From the NCBI RefSeq assembly GCF_051020765.1, contig NC_134933.1:2480001-2544000 (forward strand): a DNA stretch of 64,000 bases, written 5' to 3'. The translations under genes were made by a program, and so were the position numbers. Source of the DNA: Lasioglossum baleicum (lineage: Eukaryota; Arthropoda; Insecta; Hymenoptera; Halictidae). How positions within the stretch are numbered: the stretch's first letter is position 1; each line of letters begins with the position of its first letter. The notes under the pieces were generated by a model that saw nothing but the letters and a program-made list of their open reading frames with translations, made no database searches and had not been told where the DNA came from. This document shows, piece by piece, positions 49,190 through 61,019 of the stretch.

Positions 49190-50065
49190 TGTTACGAGCC
49201 AGGGCCGCGAGCAGCACGAGTGGCCGGCGAAGGGTTATTACCCTAGGAATATGATATAAATTTGTTAGTTAAGGAACGCGGACGAACCCAATGCAAAACT
49301 GGGGAGCCGCTTGGTTGGATAAATCTCTGTTCGGACAATTGGAATGTCGCGAAAGAACCTGATGGTTAATCAGGGAATTGCTAGGATAATTAGTAAGCCT
49401 CGTAACTAGTATAATTTAATTGATACAATCCGAGCGGTAAGATTGTATCATGTGGGGACGTTCAATTACTTGGTTAGGATATTGGACGATAATTATGGGT
49501 TTAATGAATTTGAGTTAATTATCAAAAGAAGACAAATATATTCTTACTATAGAGTTTCGTTCTACAAGTGTACTTGTGTCGCGAATGAACTGAATTTAGA
49601 ATAGGAAAGAAATTGAAAGGTGATATTACCTAAGCTAAGACGCACGGTGTTGACGCACTGGCAATGCGGGGAACTCGGAGCAACCTTGTCACTGCCTAAC
49701 AGATTTTAGGCCGAACTCGCGGAATCTGTACGGTTAAACTTTGATTCAAAAGGAACGAACGTCCTATCTCACTGGTAGTTGACTTCCGAGATGCAGCACG
49801 ACGCGACACTACTCGTGATTACGACAGTACTAGCCCCCGAGAGTAGAAATGTAAGGGCTTATATAGCCCTGCAATGACGGGTGGTACTTGTCAGTACCCT
49901 TCAAGTGAACATTCGTATTTTGTCAACGACCAGTTGGTCGTGCGTACGTTTGGGCCCTAAACTAACCTAAACAGTTATGTAGATTTATCTAGGGTAGCTC
50001 TGTTCGTTTATCTAGGACGGTTCCTGCCAGAGATGATATTGAACACCTGTTCGACATCCGTAGCA
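49190..50065. mobile_element. Solo LTR, copy 2, inside the array
   Basis: Same 876 bp, same monomer position and same GAGG duplication (49186-49189, 50066-50069) as copy 1; I found no differences where compared. It was copied with the surrounding array, not inserted anew. Confidence 0.88.
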
Positions 50066-53000
50066 GAGGAATATTTTGTTCGTGGTCGGATTTACTTCAT
50101 ACTTGGTCTTAATGCTCTTTGATATAATTAATCAAACACCTATTTCGGCATTTTAAAAAATTCAACCCCCAAGGGGGTGAAAAGGGGTTGCAACGTTTGT
50201 ATGAGGAATATTTTGTTCGTGGTCGGATTTACTTCGTACTTGGTCTTAATGCTCTTTGATGTAATTAATCAAACACCTGTTTCGGCATTTTGAAAAATTG
50301 AACCCCCAAGGGGGTGAAAAGGGGTTGCAACGTTTGTATGAGGAATATTCTGTTCGTGGTCGGATTTACTTCGTACTTGGTCTTAATGCTCTTTGATATA
50401 ATTAATCAAACACCTATTTCGGCATTTTAAAAAATTCAACCCCTAAGGGGGTGAAAAGGGGTTGCAACGTTTGTATGAGGAATATTTTGTTCGTGGTCGG
50501 ATTTACTTCGTACTTGGTCTTAATGCTCTTTGATATAATTACTCAAACACCTATTTCGGCATTTTAGAAAATTCAACCCCTAAGGGGGTGAGAAGGGGTT
50601 GCAACGTTTGTATGAGGAATATATTGTTCGTGGTCGGATTTACTTCGTACTTGGTCTTAATGCTCTTTGATGTAATTAATCAAACACCAATTTCGGCATT
50701 GTAAAAAATTCAACCCCTAAGGTGGTGAAAAGGGGTTGCAACGTTTGTATGAGGAATATTTTGTTCGTTGTCGGATTTACTTCATACTTGGTCTTAATGC
50801 TCTTTGATATAATCTATAACTATAAAAGCGAAGTCCTGACACACCTATCAACGCCCAGGCTAAACCCTTGGACTTAGAAAGCTGAAATTTTGCACAAAGG
50901 TTTCCCTTATGATCTATACAAGGGATAAGAAAGGATATTTCGAAATTCAATTCCCAAGGAGGTGAAAAGGGGTTGCAACGTTTGTATGAGGAATATTCTG
51001 TTCGTGGTCGGATTTACTTCGTACTTGGTCTTAATGCTCTTTGATGTAATTAATCAAACACCAATTTCGGCATTTTAAAAAATTTCAACCCCTAAGGGGG
51101 TGGAAAGGGGTTGCAACGTTTGTATGAGGAATATTTTGTTCGTGGTCGGATTTACTTCGTACTTGGTCTTAATGCTCTTTGATATAATTAATCAAACACC
51201 TATTTCGGCATTTTAAAAAATTCAACCCCTAAGGGGGTGAAAAGGGGTTGCAACGTTTGTATGAGGAATATTTTGTTCGTGGTCGGATTTACTTCGTACT
51301 TGGTCTTAATGCTCTTTGATGTAATTAATCAAACACCAATTTCGGCATTGTAAAAAATTCAACCTCTAAGGTGGTGAAAAGGGGTTGCAACGTTTGTATG
51401 AGGAATATTTTGTTCGTTGTCGGATTTACTTCATACTTGGTCTTAATGCTCTTTGATATAATCTATAACTATAAAAGCGAAGTCCTGACACACCTATCAA
51501 CGCCCAGGCTAAACCCTTGGACTTAGAAAGCTGAAATTTTGCACAAAGGTTTCCCTTATGATCTATACAAGGGATAAGAAAGGATATTTCGAAATTCAAT
51601 TCCCAAGGAGGTGAAAAGGGGTTGCAACGTTTGTATGAGGAATATTCTGTTCGTGGTCGGATTTACTTCGTACTTGGTCTTAATGCTCTTTGATATAATT
51701 AATCAAACACCTATTTCGGCATTTTAAAAAATTCAACCCCTAAGGGGGTGAAAAGGGGTTGCAACGTTTGTATGAGGAATATTCTGTTCGTGGTCGGATT
51801 TACTTCGTACTTGGTCTTAATGCTCTTTGATATAATTAATCAAACACCTATTTCGGCATTTTAAAAAATTCAACCCCTAAGGGGGTGAAAAGGGGTTGCA
51901 ACGTTTGTATGAGGAATATTTTGTTCGTGGTCGGATTTACTTCGTACTTGGTCTTAATGCTCTTTGATGTAATTAATCAAACACCAATTTCGGCATTGTA
52001 AAAAATTCAACCTCTAAGGTGGTGAAAAGGGGTTGCAACGTTTGTATGAGGAATATTTTGTTCGTTGTCGGATTTACTTCATACTTGGTCTTAATGCTCT
52101 TTGATATAATCTATAACTATAAAAGCGAAGTCCTGACACACCTATCAACGCCCAGGCTAAACCCTTGGACTTAGAAAGCTGAAATTTTGCACAAAGGTTT
52201 CCCTTATGATCTATACAAGGGATAAGAAAGGATATTTCGAAATTCAATTCCCAAGGAGGTGAAAAGGGGTTGCAACGTTTGTATGAGGAATATTTTGTTC
52301 GTGGTCGGATTTACTTCGTACTTGGTCTTAATGCTCTTTGATGTAATTAATCAAACACCAATTTCGGCATTTTAAAAAATTTCAACCCCTAAGGGGGTGG
52401 AAAGGGGTTGCAACGTTTGTATGAGGAATATTTTGTTCGTGGTCGGATTTACTTCGTACTTGGTCTTAATGCTCTTTGATATAATTAATCAAACACCTAT
52501 TTCGGCATTTTAAAAAATTCAACCCCTAAGGGGGTGAAAAGGGGTTGCAACGTTTGTATGAGGAATATTTTGTTCGTGGTCGGATTTACTTCGTACTTGG
52601 TCTTAATGCTCTTTGATGTAATTAATCAAACACCAATTTCGGCATTGTAAAAAATTCAACCTCTAAGGTGGTGAAAAGGGGTTGCAACGTTTGTATGAGG
52701 AATATTTTGTTCGTTGTCGGATTTACTTCATACTTGGTCTTAATGCTCTTTGATATAATCTATAACTATAAAAGCGAAGTCCTGACACACCTATCAACGC
52801 CCAGGCTAAACCCTTGGACTTAGAAAGCTGAAATTTTGCACAAAGGTTTCCCTTATGATCTATACAAGGGATAAGAAAGGATATTTCGAAATTCAATTCC
52901 CAAGGAGGTGAAAAGGGGTTGCAACGTTTGTATGAGGAATATTCTGTTCGTGGTCGGATTTACTTCGTACTTGGTCTTAATGCTCTTTGATATAATTAAT

Positions 53001-56000
53001 CAAACACCTATTTCGGCATTTTAAAAAATTCAACCCCTAAGGGGGTGAAAAGGGGTTGCAACGTTTGTATGAGGAATATTCTGTTCGTGGTCGGATTTAC
53101 TTCGTACTTGGTCTTAATGCTCTTTGATATAATTAATCAAACACCTGTTTCGGCATTTTAAAAAATTGAACCCCCAAGGGGGTGAAAAGGGGTTGCAACG
53201 TTTGTATGAGGAATATTCTGTTCGTGGTCGGATTTACTTCGTACTTGGTCTTAATGCTCTTTGATATAATTAATCAAACACCTATTTCGGCATTTTAAAA
53301 AATTCAACCCCCAAGGGGGTGAAAAGGGGTTGCAACGTTTGTATGAGGAATATTTTGTTCGTGGTCGGATTTACTTCGTACTTGGTCTTAATGCTCTTTG
53401 ATATAATTACTCAAACACCTATTTCGGCATTTTAGAAAATTCAACCCCCAAGGGGGTGAGAAGGGGTTGCAACGTTTGTATGAGGAATATATTGTTCGTG
53501 GTCGGATTTACTTCGTACTTGGTCTTAATGCTCTTTGATGTAATTAATCAAACACCAATTTCGGCATTGTAAAAAATTCAACCCCTAAGGTGGTGAAAAG
53601 GGGTTGCAACGTTTGTATGAGGAATATTTTGTTCGTTGTCGGATTTACTTCATACTTGGTCTTAATGCTCTTTGATATAATCTATAACTATAAAAGCGAA
53701 GTCCTGACACACCTATCAACGCCCAGGCTAAACCCTTGGACTTAGAAAGCTGAAATTTTGCACAAAGGTTTCCCTTATGATCTATACAAGGGATAAGAAA
53801 GGATATTTCGAAATTCAATTCCCAAGGAGGTGAAAAGGGGTTGCAACGTTTGTATGAGGCATATTCTGTTCGTGGTCGGATTTACTTCGTACTTGGTCTT
53901 AATGCTCTTTGATGTAATTAATCAAACACCAATTTCGGCATTTTAAAAAATTTCAACCCCTAAGGGGGTGGAAAGGGGTTGCAACGTTTGTATGAGGAAT
54001 ATTTTGTTCGTGGTCGGATTTACTTCGTACTTGGTCTTAATGCTCTTTGATGTAATTAATCAAACACCAATTTCGGCATTTTAAAAAATTTCAACCCCTA
54101 AGGGGGTGGAAAGGGGTTGCAACGTTTGTATGAGGAATATTTTGTTCGTGGTCGGATTTACTTCGTACTTGGTCTTAATGCTCTTTGATATAATTAATCA
54201 AACACCTATTTCGGCATTTTAAAAAATTCAACCCCTAAGGGGGTGAAAAGGGGTTGCAACGTTTGTATGAGGAATATTTTGTTCGTGGTCGGATTTACTT
54301 CGTACTTGGTCTTAATGCTCTTTGATGTAATTAATCAAACACCAATTTCGGCATTTTAAAAAATTCAACCCCTAAGGGGGTGAAAAGGGGTTGCAACGTT
54401 TGTATGAGGAATATTCTGTTCGTGGTCGGATTTACTTCGTACTTGGTCTTAATGCTCTTTGATATAATTAATCAAACACCTATTTCGGCATTTTAAAAAA
54501 TTCAACCCCTAAGGGGGTGAAAAGGGGTTGCAACGTTTGTATGAGGAATATTCTGTTCGTGGTCGGATTTACTTCGTACTTGGTCTTAATGCTCTTTGAT
54601 ATAATTAATCAAACACCTGTTTCGGCATTTTAAAAAATTGAACCCCCAAGGGGGTGAAAAGGGGTTGCAACGTTTGTATGAGGAATATTCTGTTCGTGGT
54701 CGGATTTACTTCGTACTTGGTCTTAATGCTCTTTGATATAATTAATCAAACACCTATTTCGGCATTTTAAAAAATTCAACCCCCAAGGGGGTGAAAAGGG
54801 GTTGCAACGTTTGTATGAGGAATATTTTGTTCGTGGTCGGATTTACTTCGTACTTGGTCTTAATGCTCTTTGATGTAATTAATCAAACACCTGTTTCGGC
54901 ATTTTGAAAAATTGAACCCCCAAGGGGGTGAAAAGGGGTTGCAACGTTTGTATGAGGAATATTCTGTTCGTGGTCGGATTTACTTCGTACTTGGTCTTAA
55001 TGCTCTTTGATATAATTAATCAAACACCTATTTCGGCATTTTAAAAAATTCAACCCCTAAGGGGGTGAAAAGGGGTTGCAACGTTTGTATGAGGAATATT
55101 TTGTTCGTGGTCGGATTTACTTCGTACTTGGTCTTAATGCTCTTTGATATAATTACTCAAACACCTATTTCGGCATTTTAGAAAATTCAACCCCTAAGGG
55201 GGTGAGAAGGGGTTGCAACGTTTGTATGAGGAATATATTGTTCGTGGTCGGATTTACTTCGTACTTGGTCTTAATGCTCTTTGATGTAATTAATCAAACA
55301 CCAATTTCGGCATTGTAAAAAATTCAACCCCTAAGGTGGTGAAAAGGGGTTGCAACGTTTGTATGAGGAATATTTTGTTCGTTGTCGGATTTACTTCATA
55401 CTTGGTCTTAATGCTCTTTGATATAATCTATAACTATAAAAGCGAAGTCCTGACACACCTATCAACGCCCAGGCTAAACCCTTGGACTTAGAAAGCTGAA
55501 ATTTTGCACAAAGGTTTCCCTTATGATCTATACAAGGGATAAGAAAGGATATTTCGAAATTCAATTCCCAAGGAGGTGAAAAGGGGTTGCAACGTTTGTA
55601 TGAGGAATATTCTGTTCGTGGTCGGATTTACTTCGTACTTGGTCTTAATGCTCTTTGATATAATTAATCAAACACCTATTTCGGCATTTTAAAAAATTCA
55701 ACCCCTAAGGGGGTGAAAAGGGGTTGCAACGTTTGTATGAGGAATATTCTGTTCGTGGTCGGATTTACTTCGTACTTGGTCTTAATGCTCTTTGATATAA
55801 TTAATCAAACACCTATTTCGGCATTTTAAAAAATTCAACCCCTAAGGGGGTGAAAAGGGGTTGCAACGTTTGTATGAGGAATATTTTGTTCGTGGTCGGA
55901 TTTACTTCGTACTTGGTCTTAATGCTCTTTGATGTAATTAATCAAACACCAATTTCGGCATTGTAAAAAATTCAACCTCTAAGGTGGTGAAAAGGGGTTG

Positions 56001-56664
56001 CAACGTTTGTATGAGGAATATTTTGTTCGTTGTCGGATTTACTTCATACTTGGTCTTAATGCTCTTTGATATAATCTATAACTATAAAAGCGAAGTCCTG
56101 ACACACCTATCAACGCCCAGGCTAAACCCTTGGACTTAGAAAGCTGAAATTTTGCACAAAGGTTTCCCTTATGATCTATACAAGGGATAAGAAAGGATAT
56201 TTCGAAATTCAATTCCCAAGGAGGTGAAAAGGGGTTGCAACGTTTGTATGAGGAATATTCTGTTCGTGGTCGGATTTACTTCGTACTTGGTCTTAATGCT
56301 CTTTGATATAATTAATCAAACACCTATTTCGGCATTTTAAAAAATTCAACCCCTAAGGGGGTGAAAAGGGGTTGCAACGTTTGTATGAGGAATATTCTGT
56401 TCGTGGTCGGATTTACTTCGTACTTGGTCTTAATGCTCTTTGATATAATTAATCAAACACCTATTTCGGCATTTTAAAAAATTCAACCCCTAAGGGGGTG
56501 AAAAGGGGTTGCAACGTTTGTATGAGGAATATTCTGTTCGTGGTCGGATTTACTTCGTACTTGGTCTTAATGCTCTTTGATATAATTAATCAAACACCTG
56601 TTTCGGCATTTTAAAAAATTGAACCCCCAAGGGGGTGAAAAGGGGTTGCAACGTTTGTATGAGG

Positions 56665-57540
56665 TGTTACGAGCCAGGGCCGCGAGCAGCACGAGTGGCC
56701 GGCGAAGGGTTATTACCCTAGGAATATGATATAAATTTGTTAGTTAAGGAACGCGGACGAACCCAATGCAAAACTGGGGAGCCGCTTGGTTGGATAAATC
56801 TCTGTTCGGACAATTGGAATGTCGCGAAAGAACCTGATGGTTAATCAGGGAATTGCTAGGATAATTAGTAAGCCTCGTAACTAGTATAATTTAATTGATA
56901 CAATCCGAGCGGTAAGATTGTATCATGTGGGGACGTTCAATTACTTGGTTAGGATATTGGACGATAATTATGGGTTTAATGAATTTGAGTTAATTATCAA
57001 AAGAAGACAAATATATTCTTACTATAGAGTTTCGTTCTACAAGTGTACTTGTGTCGCGAATGAACTGAATTTAGAATAGGAAAGAAATTGAAAGGTGATA
57101 TTACCTAAGCTAAGACGCACGGTGTTGACGCACTGGCAATGCGGGGAACTCGGAGCAACCTTGTCACTGCCTAACAGATTTTAGGCCGAACTCGCGGAAT
57201 CTGTACGGTTAAACTTTGATTCAAAAGGAACGAACGTCCTATCTCACTGGTAGTTGACTTCCGAGATGCAGCACGACGCGACACTACTCGTGATTACGAC
57301 AGTACTAGCCCCCGAGAGTAGAAATGTAAGGGCTTATATAGCCCTGCAATGACGGGTGGTACTTGTCAGTACCCTTCAAGTGAACATTCGTATTTTGTCA
57401 ACGACCAGTTGGTCGTGCGTACGTTTGGGCCCTAAACTAACCTAAACAGTTATGTAGATTTATCTAGGGTAGCTCTGTTCGTTTATCTAGGACGGTTCCT
57501 GCCAGAGATGATATTGAACACCTGTTCGACATCCGTAGCA
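56665..57540. mobile_element. Solo LTR, copy 3, inside the array
   Basis: Same 876 bp and same GAGG-flanked position (56661-56664, 57541-57544). It lies exactly 7,475 bp from copy 2, which equals the distance between the heads at 50813 and 58288. Confidence 0.88.
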
Positions 57541-59132
57541 GAGGAATATTTTGTTCGTGGTCGGATTTACTTCATACTTGGTCTTAATGCTCTTTGATAT
57601 AATTAATCAAACACCTATTTCGGCATTTTAAAAAATTCAACCCCCAAGGGGGTGAAAAGGGGTTGCAACGTTTGTATGAGGAATATTTTGTTCGTGGTCG
57701 GATTTACTTCGTACTTGGTCTTAATGCTCTTTGATGTAATTAATCAAACACCTGTTTCGGCATTTTGAAAAATTGAACCCCCAAGGGGGTGAAAAGGGGT
57801 TGCAACGTTTGTATGAGGAATATTCTGTTCGTGGTCGGATTTACTTCGTACTTGGTCTTAATGCTCTTTGATATAATTAATCAAACACCTATTTCGGCAT
57901 TTTAAAAAATTCAACCCCTGAGGGGGTGAAAAGGGGTTGCAACGTTTGTATGAGGAATATTTTGTTCGTGGTCGGATTTACTTCGTACTTGGTCTTAATG
58001 CTCTTTGATATAATTACTCAAACACCTATTTCGGCATTTTAGAAAATTCAACCCCTAAGGGGGTGAGAAGGGGTTGCAACGTTTGTATGAGGAATATATT
58101 GTTCGTGGTCGGATTTACTTCGTACTTGGTCTTAATGCTCTTTGATGTAATTAATCAAACACCAATTTCGGCATTGTAAAAAATTCAACCCCTAAGGTGG
58201 TGAAAAGGGGTTGCAACGTTTGTATGAGGAATATTTTGTTCGTTGTCGGATTTACTTCATACTTGGTCTTAATGCTCTTTGATATAATCTATAACTATAA
58301 AAGCGAAGTCCTGACACACCTATCAACGCCCAGGCTAAACCCTTGGACTTAGAAAGCTGAAATTTTGCACAAAGGTTTCCCTTATGATCTATACAAGGGA
58401 TAAGAAAGGATATTTCGAAATTCAATTCCCAAGGAGGTGAAAAGGGGTTGCAACGTTTGTATGAGGAATATTCTGTTCGTGGTCGGATTTACTTCGTACT
58501 TGGTCTTAATGCTCTTTGATGTAATTAATCAAACACCTGTTTCGGCATTTTGAAAAATTGAACCCCCAAGGGGGTGAAAAGGGGTTGCAACGTTTGTATG
58601 AGGAATATTCTGTTCGTGGTCGGATTTACTTCGTACTTGGTCTTAATGCTCTTTGATATAATTAATCAAACACCTATTTCGGCATTTTAAAAAATTCAAC
58701 CCCTAAGGGGGTGAAAAGGGGTTGCAACGTTTGTATGAGGAATATTTTGTTCGTGGTCGGATTTACTTCGTACTTGGTCTTAATGCTCTTTGATATAATT
58801 ACTCAAACACCTATTTCGGCATTTTAGAAAATTCAACCCCTAAGGGGGTGAAAAGGGGTTGCAACGTTTGTATGAGGAATATTCTGTTCGTGGTCGGATT
58901 TACTTCGTACTTGGTCTTAATGCTCTTTGATATAATTAATCAAACACCTGTTTCGGCATTTTAAAAAATTGAACCCCCAAGGGGGTGAAAAGGGGTTGCA
59001 ACGTTTGTATGAGGAATATTTTGTTCGTGGTCGGATTTACTTCATTCTTGGTCTTAATGCTCTTTGATATAATTAATCAAACACCTGTTTCGGCATTTTA
59101 AAAAATTGAACCCCCGAGGGGGTGAAAAGGGG

Positions 59133-59279
59133 TTTTGAAATCTAAGATTGCGGCATGACATAAAATTAAAACTCTATAGGGATGAATGGGGGTTAAAAGG
59201 TTTTATATGGAGAAACAATATCAATTTCCGAGGGCATTAAACGGTTTTCTGTGCGAGCGAAGCCGCGGGCGAAAGCTAG
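59133..59279 (+). repeat. Tail (3' end) of the Helitron-like unit
   Basis: Starts TTTTGAAATCTAAGATTGCGG where the monomer homology ends and finishes GCGGGCGAAAGCTAG. Only one other copy exists in the window, at about 25568-25715, against 34 heads. A short hairpin can form at GCGAGCGAAGCCGC just before the end. Confidence 0.8.
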
Positions 59280-59320
59280 TTGTTATATATAATTGATCGA
59301 ACCTGGCGCCGAAATCATAA

Positions 59321-59464
59321 ATTCTTCTACGTTATTCTATTGGACAAGAGCGATTAACATACATGTCTATAATATCAATTGAAAAAGATGTTGCCAAAAC
59401 ATTAAATTCTGATGATATAATAGATGCGTTTGCAAATGAAAAAACGAAAACAATTACTTTATAA
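59321..59464 (+). pseudogene. hAT transposase C-terminal end (dimerisation region), fragment
   Basis: After an in-frame stop at 59318-59320 the frame reads ILLRYSIGQERLTYMSIISI, EKDVAKTLNSDDIIDAFANE and ends KTKTITL with a stop at 59462-59464. The pattern GQERL...LSIE...A...D..DDIID.FA..K is the conserved C-terminus of many hAT transposases. Only about 47 residues are left, starting 41 bases after the end of the satellite-like array. The catalytic part is not in the window, neither here nor left of the array. Confidence 0.7.
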
Positions 59465-59791
59465 AATATGCTGACGTGTTTTATGTTTTTATTATATTAT
59501 TTTAACATATACCTACGTTTTTGTATTTCTTTTATTTTGTCGTCATTGAATATGAATAAAAATTTGTTCTTATTCAGGTTATAGATTATTTATTCATACA
59601 AATACCTTGACAAATACATTATTGTATATACAGGCAACTCATTTTGATGAGGTTAATAGTATTTAAAATATTGCATTTAATAAAATTGAACTTGTTACAT
59701 TAAAATTTTTTATTTTCTTGTCATTATTGGGTTACGGGGGGCGCAAGTTAGACACTTGCCACAGGCGCTTCATACCCTCGTTACGGCACTG
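59465..59791 (+). mobile_element. 3' end of the hAT element, with terminal repeat
   Basis: AT-rich 3' untranslated DNA, then a GGGTTACGGGGGGCGCAAG stretch typical before hAT ends, and finally CCCTCGTTACGGCACTG (59775-59791). Read inverted this is CAGTGCCGTAACGAGGG, a usual hAT terminus. The matching left terminus was not found. Confidence 0.65.
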
Positions 59792-60124
59792 GATAATGCA
59801 AATAAGAATATTTTACAATTGGAAATATAAATTAGATACTAAAAAGTTGTAAATAATGAAATACAGAACCGAAAAAATTACCGGTAAATGTATATAATTA
59901 ATATATTACTAGTTTATTGGTTTATGTGTAGTTTTCCAGTGTCAGAGCTACATATATGTATAATTCTTAATTGTTTCGTGACTGTATTGATATATGACGT
60001 CGTTTATCTGTTCCTAGAACTATTGTATACATATACATTCGGGGAACCATATCTTCGGGTGTCGATATGTGACGTCATGATACAGAAATGAATCCTGTTC
60101 CGAGAACCATTGTTTTAAACATTC
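59792..60124. other. AT-rich spacer with two related TGACGTC-containing segments
   Basis: Two segments, near 59993-60025 and 60066-60112, share ATATGACGTC / ATATGTGACGTCA and CTGTTCCTAGAACTATTG / CTGTTCCGAGAACCATTG, a diverged tandem duplication. TGACGTCA is the CREB-type palindrome; function is not shown. Confidence 0.4.
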
Positions 60125-60857
60125 CAGGGACCATCTCTACCGGTCCTATTACATTAATCTCTGCGATATCTTAGGTTTACAAACAGAGATAGAGCGGCGG
60201 CCCTTTGAATCCGCATGACGACAATGACTCGCGTTTTGGTATAAAATTTCCATCATCAGCCTAAACCTAACTTCTGAAGAGAGAGCATCTACATAAATAT
60301 CGTTTAAAAAGATATCTGCCTGTTTTCTTTATTATAAAATTACTTTGCTTCCCAAAAACCAACAGACTGTAAGCGGGAAATCTCGTTAACATTATCTAAA
60401 ATTTTACCAAATTCATATTATAAAATTCATATAAAAACTTACATTTGATAAATATATTTTATTATTATATAAAACCAAGCGTGACGGAGCGGGCGATGCG
60501 GTGAACGGGAATCCATTGGCGTAGTCGCCGTAGAAATACATTGTATGTAGTAGCGACATCTGTTCCTACTCCTATGAACGGCAGGAGCTACGCGCGAGTC
60601 GAAAAGTGGAGATCGGGCGAAGCGTGCGGAATTGTCATTCCCACTTGCCCCATTTCCCCTTCCCCAAAAAACCGAAAAATACCGGTATTTCATATCGGTT
60701 ATCGGTATTTTACGTACCGGTATTGTATGTACCGGTATGAATCCCTGAATGCAACCATACCGGTATACGTCATACCGGTATTCTGATATTTCGGTTCTAT
60801 AACGGTTAGGAAGAAATAACCGAAATATACCGGTATCATACCGGTATATAAGTCCCT
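60125..60857. mobile_element. Probable hAT-type non-autonomous elements, nested ends with ACCGGT cluster
   Basis: A left CAGGGACCATCTCTACCGG (60125) and, on the minus strand, CAGGGATTCATACCGG (ending at about 60747) and CAGGGACTTATATACCGG (ending at about 60857). These look like terminal repeats of one family, the middle one nested inside the other. ACCGGT occurs seven times between 60681 and 60845. No transposase and no clean 8-bp duplication were found. Confidence 0.45.
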
Positions 60858-60861
60858 GAAT

Positions 60862-60976
60862 TCTAAACACATGCGAGCACAATGACCATATAGAGCAATA
60901 CTCTAGAGCCCATTTGTGGATCTCATTGTCGAAGTCGCCAGGTAGTTCTCCATCCTCTGTTTTAATCTCTTCGATC
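60862..60976 (-). other. Possible exon fragment of unknown gene
   Basis: On the minus strand, an acceptor (CGATTTGTTTCAG) is followed by an open frame IEEIKTEDGELPGDFDNEIH then KWALEYCSIWSLCSHVF, which runs into the hAT-type terminus. The pattern DFDNEIHKWALEY recalls poorly characterised proteins linked to insect transposons, but I cannot name it. Confidence 0.25.
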
Positions 60977-61019
60977 CTGAAACAAATCGTTCGCAATGAT
61001 ATGTTCATACTTCTAATCA

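Larger units (their letters stand above)
25716..59279 (+). repeat. 33.6-kb tandem array grown inside a second Helitron-like unit (137-bp monomer)
   Basis: Begins with the same head as the first unit (TCTATACATATATATAAAAG) and ends with the same tail and GAAAGCTAG before a T at 59280. Between them is a 137-bp monomer in about 200 copies (estimated from length). Monomer subtypes differ at fixed sites: CACCTATTTCGG, CACCTGTTTCGG, CACCAATTTCGG, a TTACTCAAAC type, and a type one base longer with AATTTCAACCCC and GTGGAAAGG. Extra heads starting TCTATAACTATAAAAGCG occur 32 times, at 28344, 28855, 30051, 30562, 31758, 32407, 33742, 34938, 35587, 36920, 37431, 38627, 39138, 40334, 40983, 41905, 43101, 43750, 44398, 45047, 45969, 46756, 47952, 48600, 50813, 51462, 52110, 52759, 53681, 55427, 56075 and 58288. 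No gene is present anywhere in the array. Confidence 0.95.

Noticed and set aside
25128..59279. Regularly spaced repeats resembling a CRISPR array
   Set aside because: The whole 137-bp unit is repeated, there are no unique spacers, no cas genes, and the DNA is eukaryotic.
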